64,000 bases of DNA from Piscicola geometra (GCA_943735955.1 OX030956.1:10981444-11045443), one strand, 5' to 3'. Shown: positions 32,701 through 50,131, numbered from the stretch's first letter. The notes: a model not told the origin generated them from the sequence alone. Numbers and translations are program-made.

Positions 32701-35068
32701 TAAATATTTTTTTTAATTTAACAAAAAGTTGGGCTCATCATGAATCGAACTCGGGAGACTCACCGAACAGAACACTAACCCCATATATATATAGTATATA
32801 CTATGACTAACCCTTACACCACAGAAGCTATTTAATTAACTGCGCTCATAAGATTCAAAACTAGAACATTTAAACTTAAATTGTTTAATCTATTTACCGC
32901 ATTTCTTTCATAGCTAACTTTTCTGTATTTTTAGGCATTTCCTAAGTTTAGAAAATTATTTTTTAAAATTCATTTTTACATTTTACAATTTTCACGGAAA
33001 AAACCAAAAAGACTACTTTTCATTCATTTAGCTCTAATCAGCTATAACCGACTAAATGACTAAGTGATAGTCTCGATTCATTAATCCCTCACTTGTAATA
33101 CATGAGGCTGAGATCGAACGACGGCCAATTCACTGCTCTACTTTTCACCTGATTTTTGACCCATTCATCTTGAAGCTTTAGTGCCTCGTCAACGTTTAGT
33201 TGGGTGGAACTGGTTCTCGCCATTGGGTCATTTGTGAAGGGAGATTCTTGCGCAGTCTGTGTCAGGGTAATTGAAAGTTCTCGAAGTTGAAAGATGTTTC
33301 CACATTGGAAAAGAGTTTATAAACTGTTCTCTAATATGAAAGTATTTGAAAATTTCTTTAATACGTGGTTAAAGAAACTATGTATGAAAGATTTAAAAAA
33401 AAAGTTCAATCTTTTTCGCATACCCTGGCGATGTACAAGGCCACCACCTTCGTAGAAAAGGAGAAATCCGGGTGTCTGATTAGCATGAATCTTTCATTTA
33501 CCTTTTTAGAGTAATTTATTAAATAAATAAAAAATGAATTACTAATATAATTGATATAAAGAAAATGGGAAATTTAGTTCTTTCAAAAAGTAATGTGAGG
33601 TCAGATATGCTAGTGAAACGACTTTTGAAGAGTTACTAACAGCGTTCATGACGTGTACGAAGAAGTATTTGATGTGGTCGATGGCGTCATTGGCTTTGTT
33701 ATTGGTGAAGCTCAAAAACCTTTAAAAAAAATTCATTGATTAGTTTTAAATAAACAATTTATGTCTGTATGGGAAAACTAAAAATATTATAGGATACAAA
33801 CAAAGAAAATAAAATTAAACTCTATCCCCTCACCTCAGGTAAGTTGTATAATCAATTATGACCAGAATTTCGACAACAAGATTTTGCTTTCCACTTCGCT
33901 GGTTGCTCACTTGGCCTCCTGCAGAACTTGTTTCGTTGAAAAGGTCAGCCAGTGTTTCATTGCTTGTTGTGGTGGAATCCTCTTTAGACACTAGGTGAGT
34001 TAAAAATTTTGAATTTCTAAATTTTGTAGCTATATATAAAATAATGAAGAAATCCTAAAATACAATCTGAAGTTAAATATTAGAAAAATTAATTTTATTT
34101 TAAATTATCATTTTGTTTTTAGAATTTATTCCATTTTTAATCCATAGATGGTAGGAATAAATGAATTAGTTATATATTATGAATATTTCATTCTTATTAA
34201 AAAATGTTCAGAAACCATCATTTTCAAAGTTGAGGTTTTTGTTTGGCTTGAGTTTGGAAAGCTTGTAGGGCTGTCCGTCTATTGAGAAGTTTTTTTCTTC
34301 TTGCACCCTGTCTCCCAAGGCTTCTTCGTTGTAGTCGGCAGGCATTACGTTGTATTCTTGCTCCTTGTGAGTGAAACTGCCCACCTACAAATTAATAAAA
34401 AAAGCAAAGAATCAAAACGATTCTTTTGGAACTTGGAATCAGTCAGTGTTAAACGCACGTAAGTCGTGAGTTTGGAGGAGGCATTCTTGAATAAGGTGAT
34501 CGTGAACTCAGCTTTGAACTTCTCGTTCTTGTAGAGAGCTGTGTGCTGCAGTAGGAAAATGCCAGATTATTTAAAGAATTACTCAGTAGAAACAACAAAA
34601 GTCTGTTACATTTTTAATGTTCGAAAAAAAGAGTGGAAGCACAGCAAGGATCCTACCTCATGTTTATCGCCTGGGTGCACCACCATTTCTCCATTGCGGT
34701 CATCAGAAATCACCTCGGCATTCTCCACCTCACCTCTCACTTCCTTCAGTTTCAGTTTCAGCGTGAACTTGTCATTGATTGGAATTGCCAGAGTCAATTG
34801 TTTTGGTAAAGAAACTTTCTTCTCTTTCTTGGCGTCTGGATTTTGATATTTAGAGATCGTTTTTAGTAGTAAAAATTCTATTTTATCTTTTTATAAAAAT
34901 TCTATTGAATGCGTTTAAATAATTTTTTATAACAGCAGATGTTTAATCTTTATCTATAAATTTATATATCTAAATTCTAATAGATTTGAACAAACTTTTT
35001 GCAGCAGAACAGGCTACTAGAAGTGCCAATACAATGCATGAAATGCAGTTTATTTTGAATAATTTCAT
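29763..35068 (-). CDS. A2: secreted M12B metalloprotease with PLAC-like modules, complete, 761 aa
   Basis: Exons: 34996-35068, 34657-34835, 34459-34545, 34216-34384, 33834-33981, 33641-33719, 33424-33501, 33093-33256, 32026-32154, 31753-31911, 31468-31615, 31153-31324, 30851-31015, 30585-30703, 30002-30310, 29763-29870; 2286 nt, all phases consistent. Same order of parts as A1 with an intact zinc site, but exon 15 here is a short Thr/Lys-rich tail (three octamers such as KPTYKVVS, then KTTKKPTNKT-like sequence). It splices at AGA|GTAAAG to a fourth cysteine module (CKDKGAWC and a CC-x2-C end) that finishes the protein. Minus-strand AATAAA lies at 29556-29561, about 200 bp past the stop. No cysteine switch and no RXXR furin site is evident in the propeptide. 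Secretion is inferred from the signal peptide and cysteine pairs. Confidence 0.87.
32202..33001. mobile_element. Copy of the intron 8 inverted-repeat element in A2
   Basis: Same 15-bp terminal inverted repeats, hairpin, degenerate CCCTAA tract and tRNA-like stretch as at 22309-23108. Confidence 0.45.
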
Positions 35069-35819
35069 TAGAAATTTTTCAATTATTCTTTTAAATGTCA
35101 AGTTTTTTAACTTTTCAACTAAAAAGATGTCTTTTTCTGTAACTTTATATATACAGTTTTAAAAATTATATTTTATCGAATTTGCCAATGTAAAAAAAGT
35201 ATGAATATTAATTTTTAGGATACCTTTCAAAAACCCACACAAATCTGAGATAAAGTAAATATTCCTTCATTAAATCCACTAATGAGTCTAATAAGATACA
35301 CTCCGGGAATTTTGAAATACTCCTATAAAATCGATAAAATGTAGTTTTTTTTTAAAAAATTCTGAGCGACTTTTTTGATCAAATCATCACTCGATGTAGA
35401 GTGGCATAAGTATTCTTTTAAAATAATTTTCCATCAGATAATTTATTTTATTTCATCGTCGCAGTGAGAGTGAAACCTACTAATTGTATCTTTTTCATAA
35501 TATTTCGTTAGAAACCATGAACTTTGAATTCATTCAACACTCTAGCAATACAATTGAATGTTTTTGTAACGCCCCTGCAGACACTATGAAAAGTAATTTA
35601 TTCACTCGAAACATGTAGATTATTCCAGATATTCCAATGAAGTTCAAAATATTTGGTGAATATAGCATTTTAACCTAATTATAATTGTCTAATTAAAAAA
35701 TAATAATGGCTCTCATCAAAACATACGTTTTAAAAAATTGTTTATGAAAAGTAACTAAAGAATGAATTTATATAGGATTATAATTGAAACAGTTTCGCAC
35801 TGAGAATTCTTTGAAGTCC

Positions 35820-38324
35820 TCACCATCTCCCATTGCACGAGGCACAGCAGAGGGAGTTGGTGTAGTATCTTAGGCAGTCGTAAGGAAAATGAAGGACATG
35901 GTTGGGACACCGGAAATCGTGGTCTTCGCAGAGAACTTGAAAGAATTACATTTTATAAATTATTTTTCATAAGAAATAATTTCCGCTTTCAATTTCTAAT
36001 AATTGATTTTGAAAAGTTTAGTAAAAAACTTGAGTTTGATTTATAAGCCTCTATCAAAAAACTACAGAAAGTGTTTATATGATTTATAGCAGAGGTGCAC
36101 AACCCGCGGCCCTTCGGCCTGTTTGATGCGGCCCCCAGACCACTAGTCCATTTTGGCTATTTGCGGCCCTAACAAAATTGTAAATCGACGCACCCGCCCA
36201 TCTCTTTTTAATTGTACTGTTTGCACTTTCCTAATATAAAACGATTGGTACAACAACAACGAGCGATAATTGAGTTGTTTTAATTTAGTAAGAATGTCAA
36301 AGCGTAAAATTGAAGTAGAAAATCGTTAGTTTAATGAAGAATGGACAAATGCAGCATTTCAACGGAACAGCTTTGGGCCTAATTTGTCGCGAGTCCGTAA
36401 CTGTAATGAAGGACTACAATTGCAAAAGACATTATGAGACCAAACACGCTGCTACGTTTGATGATGTGAAAGGCAAAGCTAGAAAAAATATAATTGATCA
36501 ACTTGTAAAAAGATTGTCATCTGAGCAAAATATTTTTACAAAAAAAGTTAATGAAAATATGACTTTTGTTCGTGCCGGTTGTGCCGTAGCACAGATTATT
36601 GCGCGATTGTCTCGACCATTTACTGATGGTGATTTCGTCAAAAACTGCATGCAAGCCATTTCCAAAGAAGTCTGTCCTGAGAAAACAGACCTGTTCAACA
36701 AAGTGCCATTGTCACGGATGACTTTCCAGCGCCGGATGGTTGATTTATCCAATGACGTTTGCGTGACAAGCTTGCCATTTGCAAGTATTTTTCAATTGCC
36801 TTAGATGAGAGCACGGATAACGTTGACACAGCACAGCTTTTGCTTTTTGTTTGTGCGGTGGATGAGAACTGTAAATTAACTCAGAAATTAGCAGGAATGC
36901 CCTCACTACGTGGACGTACGACTGGTGCAGATATTTTTGGAGGAGTGAAATCTGTTCTTGACGTTCATTGGCCAAAGCTCTGTAGTGTTACTACTGACGG
37001 TGCACCCGCCATGACTGGTAAAGAATTAGGACTTGTTGCTCATCTGCGATCACATTTGCGAGACTTAGAAATTCCTACAGACACCATCCACGCATACCAC
37101 TTCATCATACATCAAGAGTCACTGTGTACACGAGTCATTAATTTTGATAATGTTATGAAATTTGTTTTTAAATACGAACAAAAGGACTTAACCATCGACA
37201 ATTCAGATCATTTCTTGAAAACATTGAGTCAGAATATCGTGACATACCATATCACTCTGATGTAAGGTGGTTGAGTCGAGGAAAAGTTCTAACTAGATTT
37301 GTTGAGTTACGAAACGAAATCTGTGAATTCCTTGTAAATAACGTTATTTTTTTTTATGACATTTATTAAAAACTTGCATTCTTTGAGTTTTTTTAAAATT
37401 TAGTTATTCATACATGTTTAAATAACGTTATTTTTTTTAATGACATTTATTTAAAACTTGCATTCTTTGAGTTGTTTTATTGTGTCCTCTATGTGCACGC
37501 TGATGCGGCCCTTGGCGCCCGGGACTCAGTAATTTTGGCCCTCAGGCTGAAAAAGGTTGTGCACCCCTGATTTATAGGAATTAATAAACCAATAAAAAAA
37601 GGACAGAAATAACATACTGGTAGGCTTTCGAGCCTCTATGGCACACTTGTTGCAACAGTTATTCTTCATATAATACAGGTTACAGCTGTATTGTGACATG
37701 CTACATTCTGGCAGCTAAAAAAGACAAAAGCAAGTTTCTTAGAGAGATAACAATGAGTAATTTCCATTATTAACGGTTACAAATTTTTTCTAACAAAATA
37801 TCGTTAATAAATAATAATCTCTTTGAATTTGTTTTTCCCAAACATTACTTACATCCTCGCTAAAGCATCCGTTGGCGTTTTGGACACATGTTGAGCAACA
37901 AATAAGTCTGTTCACTTCGTATAAACAAACGCCCTTAGTGCACCAATTGGCTTTGTCTCCATACGGACAAGCTGTTGAGATGGTTTAGAGCATTCACAAA
38001 TAGTATATATATTATTAATAATACAATATTAGTTTGCACATTTATACATTTTATCTTTCTATTCGCAATTTATTTTATTTAATTGTTATTTATAATAAAT
38101 GAATTTTATTCAATTGTTGGTTCTGTTGAACGCAAATTCCTCACTGGCACTCGAGTTTGCCTTGATATCCGCGCACGTTTTGCAGCAAAGATCAGCAACT
38201 TTTGCATTGTAACAGAGGTACTTGTAATGACTTTCCACCAGAGAACACGTCAAGTTGGCGATGTCATAGTTGTCAACGTCGTAGCTTAGGAACGTTGTAG
38301 TGTCTCCATACGGACATTCGCTTG
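35820..38324 (-). pseudogene. B2: 5'-truncated cysteine-module gene, interrupted by a hAT element
   Basis: Exons: 38145-38324, 37853-37971, 37618-37714, 35820-35935, matching B1. The 1.48-kb hAT copy lies in the last intron, which grows from 193 bp in B1 to 1682 bp, so the exons themselves are unbroken. Confidence 0.7.
36090..37569 (+). mobile_element. hAT transposon, defective, 1480 bp, with 8-bp target duplication (U2)
   Basis: It is flanked by atttatag at 36082-36089 and 37570-37577. The ends are imperfect inverted repeats (cagaggtgcacaacc / ggttgtgcacccctg). The transposase resembles the GTF2IRD2/ZBED-like hAT group: a BED-type finger with its first Cys replaced (GLICRES), then FVRAGCAVAQ, FTDGDFVKNC and the catalytic-core motif IALDESTD with VTTDGAPAM. 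Lesions are a TAG twelve codons after the likely ATG (36294), a frame change before the finger, another near 36770 and another near 37240. The C-terminal dimerisation domain is deleted. A segment of about 60 bp (aacttgcattctttgag) is tandemly repeated at 37337-37475. Confidence 0.9.
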
Positions 38325-38456
38325 CTAATTCATGATAACAGAATTAACTTTGAAATTCTTAATTAATTTTTTAGCACAAATTATAATTGAGTTATCATTT
38401 AATTGATCTTCAAAAATTATGAATTTTTACATAAAATACCCTATAATCAAAAATAA

Positions 38457-42351
<3,895 letters not shown>

Positions 42352-44169
42352 TTAATTAATTCAAATTTCTTTTCGTAATAGTTTTCTATTTGTCTATTCA
42401 TATATAAATGTTATTTTGACCAATCAGTCTGATAAAAATCTATTATAAATCTGGGTACTTTTACTTTAATATTTTTACAAAAATTTGATTATTAATGGAA
42501 AGTTAATATAAATTTTGTTTACATTGAATTTAATTTTTGTTTTAATTATTTTTGTGATTACTGTGATTACTATATTGGGTTAATTCAGAATCGATTACAT
42601 ACTTACGATTTTCCGTGTCTTACTTGTTTTTCAAAAGAATGGAAAATCGTATCAAAGACTGGATGCATTTTTTAAAGAAAATGAATATAAAAATATTATC
42701 CGTATACAATTTTTATAATAAATATTACTATATTATACTTTCTAGCTATTCAAAAGTTAAAAAATAGACTAAAAACGCATGTCTTAAATTTGCTAACAGA
42801 TCTTTAATATTAAATATTTAAGTTGATATATTAGTTAGTTCTATCCGGTTTGATTTATCCAGTCGTAGGCTTATTTAAAGACGTGGTTTGCTTCTCTCAA
42901 CTTTGAAAAACATTGTTTTATTTCAGCTTTCGGCTATTTTGTTATTTTTCACAATTTCTCACTTTTGATTCTAGCGTTTTTTTCCCTCTGATCATTGTGA
43001 TTTATCAAGAAACAGGTGAGTACTAAATTTCTAATTTTTTTATTAATACAGTTCATGGGTATAGAAAGATAAATTTATAATATCGGGCTATCATGTTTCT
43101 TTTTTATAGAACAATATCAACATATCCCATCATGCATACCCTGACGTTAGCAAAAAATTCTCAGATTCTCAATATACTAGTATTAGGTGTCACGACTTTA
43201 CAGTATGTTTTAAAGTTGTTTCATATTATTCATTGAATAAGGCAATTTTTGAAAAATATTTTGATATAAGCTTCGACTAATAATATTTTTAATGAAGCTT
43301 TTCAATTAATGAAATAAGATCAATTTTCCCGATTCTGATAGTGAGAATGGCGACATGAATACATTATTATGAACTTCTTGATAATATAGCTTTGTTCCAA
43401 TACTATTTTCTTTTTTAGATGGCACCAATTGACCAAAAAAACCGAGAGGCTTCTCAACGTTATTGAGAAAAAATGAAAACCGAAAACATAGAAATATACA
43501 ATGATACAAGCAAATCATGATAGTGTATTAATACATTATCATGATTTGCTTGTTAATATAGATTTTTCCAAATACTGGGTTCGTTTTAAAATAATTAAAG
43601 TTTTAACGTTAAAAAGTAATTGAATATTAATTAAATTATTTTTAAAAACCATTTCATGAAGTGAAAATAGCTATTTTAGTGAAAATAATAAGTTACAGAG
43701 ATTTAAATAGCATTACGGGCGCCATTTCAAAAAGTTGATTTTAAATTTCTAATTTACGCAGCATATATTAACGATTGTGTGAAAAAAGAAGAAAAAAAGA
43801 AAACTAAACAAAAATTAAGTTCAGAAATTTTATATTGTTTTTTAGATGAGGTTTTATGGCTGTCAGTGTTCACTGACAAGCTGTAAAATTATTTGCTCAA
43901 TTAGAAAAGATTAATACAATTATTGTGTTTGAAATTAATTTTATACTCTTTAATACATACATGAGTATACATAAAGCAAGTTTTTTTGAAATTGAAAACC
44001 AAAATATAGAAAGACACAAAGTATGTAGTCAAATTTGGTTTAACCCTATTAATCAATTTCTCTGTAATTTTTTGTTTGGGTGGCCCAACAAGTGTATACT
44101 TCGGGTCTCTTAGAAATTAACCATGTTAATTTGCTGAATAAAATCATTTTTGAATTTGAATTTTGTAAA
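42352..44169. other. 1.8-kb AT-rich stretch found only at the U2/U3 boundary; no gene seen
   Basis: This may include the LINE 3'UTR at its left end. I find no coding signal longer than short AT-rich frames. It contains a near-perfect palindrome at 43507-43552 and, around 43360-43403 and 43531-43577, two related segments (tacattatnatga...atact). It ends where sequence homologous to 16851 starts. Confidence 0.6.
43507..43552. repeat. Palindrome with 16-bp perfect arms
   Basis: The arms caagcaaatcatgata and tatcatgatttgcttg flank a 14-base centre that itself contains the palindrome gtattaatac. It could form a cruciform or be the tip of a foldback element. Confidence 0.8.
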
Positions 44170-44217
44170 CATTATTAATTTTCAGATTGCTTACTTTTTG
44201 CACTTCCTTCTTTCCAG

Positions 44218-44310
44218 ATAACATCTTCCACCTCGCAAACTCTGAAGGCAGTTCCGCTCTACAAAAGCACCTTGAAGCAATTCTATTCCAAGCCTCCACT
44301 AGTCGACTAA
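44218..44310 (+). pseudogene. Passenger copy of the last CDK5RAP1 exon
   Basis: The 93 bp match 16899-16991 with few changes and include the acceptor ttccag and the stop. No other CDK5RAP1 exon lies nearby. It was carried by the segmental duplication whose left edge lies in the preceding CDK5RAP1 intron. Not expected to be a functional gene part, though it could be spliced into a read-through transcript. Confidence 0.9.
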
Positions 44311-44437
44311 TTTCACATTTTCTACTTACATTTTCATTATAATTGTCCATTTTTGTTTTTTAATAATTTTTTAATATAAAATCAACTAAAGCTTTAACTT
44401 CCTCGATGGTTAATCAGTTTTTTTCTTCAAATTTAGT

Positions 44438-44633
44438 CGGGTGAACCGGTAGCTGAGTGGGTGAACGGGTAGCTGATTCGGCAACGACTCTCGGCTTGAC
44501 CAATAATGAAAGGTTCTAGGTTCAAGTGCAACCAATGCCCTAGTAACCCAAAGGTGCAAATGAAAATATGCAGCCTAAGTGGCCTCGAAGCCTGTTTGGG
44601 TTATAATGCTCGTCATTATTATTATTATTAATA
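44438..44633 (+). mobile_element. tRNA-derived SINE with (ATT)n tail, U3 copy
   Basis: A full-length counterpart of 17118-17314 with a clear A-box-like tagctgagtggg and the B-box-like ggttcaagtgc. The tail reads ATT repeats, then aatag. Confidence 0.7.
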
Positions 44634-44848
44634 GTCAACGATTTATTTGTTCCGCTCAAATTCCGATACGAATGAAACAATGTAAATACTATTGAAATGA
44701 TCTTTTAAAGAGTTTAAAATAATGACCTTCACCAAAGTTTCGCATTTAGAATTCAAGTGTCAAACAAATATTTATATAATCTTTGGGAGTAATTGAAGTG
44801 CTTCCTGGATGCGCAAAATACTTCAAGGATCCCACTGTCTGAGCAGTT

Positions 44849-47800
44849 TCATCTCCCCTTGCATGAAAGACAGCAACTATCTCGAATCATGGGTTGGTCG
44901 CATTCCGAAGGGCTGTTTGCGATGTACGATGGACACCAAGCACCCTGGTCTTTGCACTCACCTTAAATCAAGAAATTAGTTTAAGTCGTTTTAATGTACT
45001 AAATTGTTTTATTAGATTCAATGTTTTTTTAAATAAGCTGGAAAATACCGATAGGCTTTTTTGTAGAATTTTTAGTTGCTTTACTCTAGATTTGTTATTA
45101 GTATTTTTTGCAGATTTTTTAGTTTTATTGGTAAGTTTTTTATTAGTTTTGCTGGTAGGTTTTTTATTAGTTTTGTTAGTAGGTTTTTTGGTGGTCTTAC
45201 TGGCTGTGGTGTAAGTGGGATTGCTGACAACTTTGTAAGTAGTTTTGCTGACAACTTTGTAAGAAGGTTTACTTCCGTCATTGCTAGTAAGTTTGCTGGC
45301 AGGATTTTTATTCTGCAGAGCACACTTGTTACAACAATACATCTTCATGTAATCCTGTTCACAGCCGTATGTGTATCCAGTGCATTCAGGTTTCTGTACA
45401 AAGGTTGGATACAGTTTTTAGGGGGATAAATATGGCTCAAAAGTATACATTAAAAATAATAATGCTCCCAAATTTTAAAAGAATTTATTTTTACAATGTA
45501 AACCCTCTAAATTTCACAAAAAGAACGTGAAAAATTTCGTTCGAAAGTTTAGCAAAAGTGAGTTAAGCATCTGCGGAACTCAGTCGAAGGTTAAACCAGT
45601 TATTAGATGCTAATTGATTTTCTAATTTCACAAAAACTATTGAGTTTGTTTCCGAAAAATGACTCACATCATCTGTATAGCATCCGTTGGAGTTTTTAAC
45701 ACAGGTTCTGCAACAGACTTCTCTGTTGCCTTCATGACCACAAACATTTCTTTCGCACCAATTTGCTTTATCGCCATAGAGACATTCTGGAAACAAAATC
45801 AGTTGAAAAATAATATATTACTTAATAAATACATACCAAATTATTTTCTGTTTGCTCAATTATGTTATTCACTCACTTCTCAATATAACTTTAAAATATT
45901 TTTTAACATATTGTTAAACGTAAATTCTCCACCGGGAGTGGACACATCTTTGAAAGTCCCGCATGTTTTGCAACAGAGATCAGCAACGTCATTGTTGTAA
46001 CAGAGACGACTGTAGCTCGTCTTTATCAACGAACAAGATAGTTGCGGTATGTCGTAGTTGAGGTAGGTGCTCACGTCTCCGTGTCGGCACTCTTTTGCTG
46101 ATTGGTGGAAACCAATCATTTAAATAACATTTATAGAATAATAATAATTTAAATCTCTTTTTAAAATTCTAAAATTTTCTTATTGAATATTTGAAAAAAA
46201 CTATTGATCAATTTCAACTTTTTTAAAGACTAACGCGTGAAGACGGGAGCGGCAGCGTCGGCGACACAGCGGCCACTGATGCACCACATGCGGTCACCAC
46301 AAGAAGTGCCGTCCAACAGCCTGGAGTTCTTGTACCACAAACACTTATTCGAAACTGGATCGGAACACTTCATGTTCCAGCAAAAGTCGTCTGGCAAGGC
46401 GTTTCCCTGGCGTTTTTGAGTGTTATTGCATTTCTTTGTGCATTTGGCCGAAGTTTAATAAAATTCTATAAATCTCTTGTGGAAAGGTTTTCTATTTAAT
46501 ATTTTAAAGGCAAACGAGAGACTTTACAATAAAATGAAAGTGGCGTCACCCCGCAGTAGACGGAGCCAGTTCCATGAACCATTCGGCATTGGTCCGTCAG
46601 AGAGTACTTTTGGCCTGGCTTGGTGGCGAGGTGGGTTCTGCTGTTCATCGGCTGCAACCGGTCAGACGGCTTGTTCAGAAGACAGTTCTTGTTATTACTT
46701 TAAAGTTATAATTTAATTTTAAATTTATTTTTATTTGGATTCCTAATATGCTTTGTTATTCTTTTTATAAATCATTGTGATTAGGAGTCATATCTTTAAA
46801 TTCATTTTACACAAGATCATATTAAAAATAATACGTTTTAAGGCTTATGATATGGTCCGCAAAGTTCTGAATGCTACAGGGGGAGAAACTGAATTCATTG
46901 TCGGTTTTTCCTGAGCTTCCAATAATTTTCGGAGCCATAATGAACTGGTGCTCAGGCTTGCATGCAGCTGTTTTATCGTGGTCGGCACCAATGCTGGTTG
47001 GTTCAAATGTCTTTAGAGTAAATTAAATGTCAAAATTATATTTTTTTTTAAATGGGTAACCTTTTTCAAAATGTAAAATATTTCAATAAAATTCTCTTCT
47101 TTCTTACTTGTGTCCTAATTCATGAGTGGTGGTGTAGATGGTATCGTGCATGCCTTGAATCTTGACCATGCCTGCAGGCTTGTATGAACAAACTCCCGCC
47201 ATGGTGGCATAACCAACAGCTGTCCCTGAATCCAGACTGTTCACATTTTTTTAATAGATGAAGTAAAAAAATGCAAGATGTTATTTTCCGTGAAAATTTC
47301 ACATAAAATAAAAAAAAGACTATTTTCTTCAGTGAATAATTCACTGAAGAAAACTTGAGGTTTTTGTTATTTTCCGTGAAAACCTCATGATAAAACTGTT
47401 TTTCATTTTTTTTATATTCATGATAATTTTCAATCAATATTGTAAATTTATTTTAACTTTTTTTAAATTGTAACCAAAGCCTTAACCTTTATCCTATTTC
47501 CTAACCCTAACCCAACGAATTTTTTCAATTTAAAAAAATTTAGAACCAAAATCCTAATCTTAACCCATAACTCCAACCCTTAACCATAATTTTAACCCTC
47601 ACCCCAGTCCTCAACCCTTAATCCCATCCCCTAACCCTAACCCGTCGGCGAATCAAACGCATCCATCATAATTATTGTGAAAAAAATGTTTTACAATATT
47701 TATAATAATTAATTTATCTAAAAATGTTTAAAAAAATAAACTATATTAATATAAAATTCTACTAAATATTTTTTTTAATTTAACAAAAAGTTGGGCTCAT

Positions 47801-50131
47801 CATGAATCGAACTCGGGAGACTCACCGAACAGACCACTAACCCCATATATATATAGTATATCTTATGACTAACCCTTACACCACAGAAGCTATTTAAATA
47901 ACTGCGCTCATAAGATTCAAAACCAGAACATTTAAACTTAAATTGTTTAATCTATTTACCGCATTTCTTTCATAGCTAACTTTTCTGAATTTTTAGGCAT
48001 TTCCTAAGTTTAGAAAATTATTTTTTTAAATTCATTTTTACATTTTACAATTTTCACGGAAAAAACCAAAAAGACTACTTTTCATTCATTTAGCTCTAAT
48101 CAGCTATAACCGACTAAATGACTAAGTGATAGTCTCGATTCATTAATCCCTCACTTGTAAAACATGAGGCTGAGATCGAACGACGGCCAATTCACTGCTC
48201 TACTTTTCACCTGATTTTTGACCCATTCATCTTGAAGCTTTAGTGCCTCGTCAACGTTTAGTTGGGTGGAACTGGTTCTCGCCATTGGGTCATTTGTGAA
48301 GGGAGATTCTTGCGCAGTCTGTGTCAGGGTAATTGAAAGTTCTCGAAGTTGAAAGATGTTTCCACATTGGAAAAGAGTTTATAAATTGTTCTCTAATATG
48401 AAAGTATTTGAAAATTTCTTTAATACGTGGTTAAAGAAACTATGTATGAAAGATTAAAAAAAAAAGTTCAATCTTTTTCGCATACCCTGGCGATGTACAA
48501 GGCCACCACCTTCGTAGAAAAGGAGAAATCCGGGTGTCTGATTAGCATGAATCTTTCATTTACCTTTTTAGAGTAATTTATTAAATAAATAAAAAATGAA
48601 TTACTAATATAATTGATATAAAGAAAATGGGAAATCTAGTTCTTTCAAAAAGTAATGTGAGGTCAGATATGCTAGTGAAACGACTTTTGAAGAGTTACTA
48701 ACAGCGTTCATGACGTGTACGAAGAAGTATTTGATGTGGTCGATGGCGTCATTGGCTTTGTTATTGGTGAAGCTCAAAAACCTTTAAAAAAATTCATTGA
48801 TTAGTTTTAAATAAACAATTTATGTCTGTATGGAAAAACTAAAAATATTATAGGATACAAACAAAGAAAATAAAATTAAACTCTATCCCCTCACCTCAGG
48901 TAAGTTGAATAATCAATTATGACCAGAATTTCGACAACAAGATTTTGCTTTCCACTTCGCTGGTTGCTCACTTGGCCTCCTGCAGAACTTGTTTCGTTGA
49001 AAAGGTCAGCCAGTGTTTCATTGCTTGTTGTGGTGGAATCCTCTTTAGACACTAGGTGAATTAAAAATTTTGAATTTCTAAATTTTGTAGCTATATATAA
49101 AATAATGAAGAAATCCTAAAATACAATCTGAAGTTAAATATTAGAAAAATTAATTTTATTTTAAATTATCATTTTGTTTTTAGAATTTATTCCATTTTTA
49201 ATCCATAGATGGTAGGAATAAATGAATTAGTTATATATTATGAATATTTCATTCTTATTAAAGAAATGTTCAGAAACCATCATTTTCAAAGTTGAGGTTT
49301 TTGTTTGGCTTGAGTTTGGAAAGCTTGTAGGGCTGTCCGTCTATTGAGAAGTTTTTTTCTTCTTGCACCCTGTCTCCCAAGGCTTCTTCGTTGTAGTCGG
49401 CAGGCATTACGTTGTATTCTTGCTCCTTTTGAGTGAAACTGCCCACCTACAAATTAATAAAAAAAGCAAAGAATCAAAACGATTCTTTTGGAACTTGGAA
49501 TCAGTCAGTGTTAAACGCACGTAAGTCGTGAGTTTGGAGGAGGCATTCTTGAATAAGGTGATCGTGAACTCAGCTTTGAACTTCTCGTTCTTGTAGAGAG
49601 CTGTGTGCTGCAGTAGGAAAATGCCAGATTATTTAAAGAATTACTCAGTAGAAACAACAAAAGTCTGTTACATTTTTAATGTTCGAAAAAAAGAGTGGAA
49701 GCACAGCAAGGATCCTACCTCATGTTTATCGCCTGGGTGCACCACCATTTCACCATTGCGGTCATCAGAAATCACTTCGGCATTCTCCACCTCACCTCTC
49801 ACTTCCTTCAGTTTCAGTTTCAGCGTGAACTTGTCATTGATTGGAATTGCCAGAGTCAATTGTTTTGGTAAAGAAACTTTCTTCTCTTTCTTGGCGTCTG
49901 GATTTGATATTTAGAGATCGTTTTTAGTAGTAAAAATTCTATTTTATCTTTTTATAAAAATTCTATTGAATGCGTTTAAATAATTTTTTTTATAACAGCA
50001 GATGTTTAATCTTTATCTTTAAATTTATTTATCTAAATTCTAATAGATTTGAACAAACTTTTTGCAGCAGAACAGGCCACTAGAAGTGCCAATACAATGC
50101 ATGAAATGCAGTTTATTTTTAATAATTTCAT
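44849..50131 (-). CDS. A3: secreted M12B metalloprotease with PLAC-like modules, complete, 761 aa
   Basis: Exons: 50059-50131, 49719-49897, 49521-49607, 49278-49446, 48895-49042, 48703-48781, 48486-48563, 48155-48318, 47108-47236, 46835-46993, 46550-46697, 46235-46406, 45933-46097, 45668-45786, 45085-45393, 44849-44956. Lengths and phases equal those of A2. The zinc site and all cysteine modules are intact. It differs from A2/A4 mainly at the C-terminus: the last module reads CKDQGAWCPSY and ends KGR, where A2 and A4 have EGR. The first exon has a Phe-to-Leu change. Minus-strand AATAAA at 44642-44647. Confidence 0.87.
47284..48063. mobile_element. Copy of the intron 8 inverted-repeat element in A3
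   Basis: Slightly shorter than in A1/A2. Part of the degenerate CCCTAA tract (one caaccctaacacc-type stretch) is deleted, a deletion shared with A4. Confidence 0.45.
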
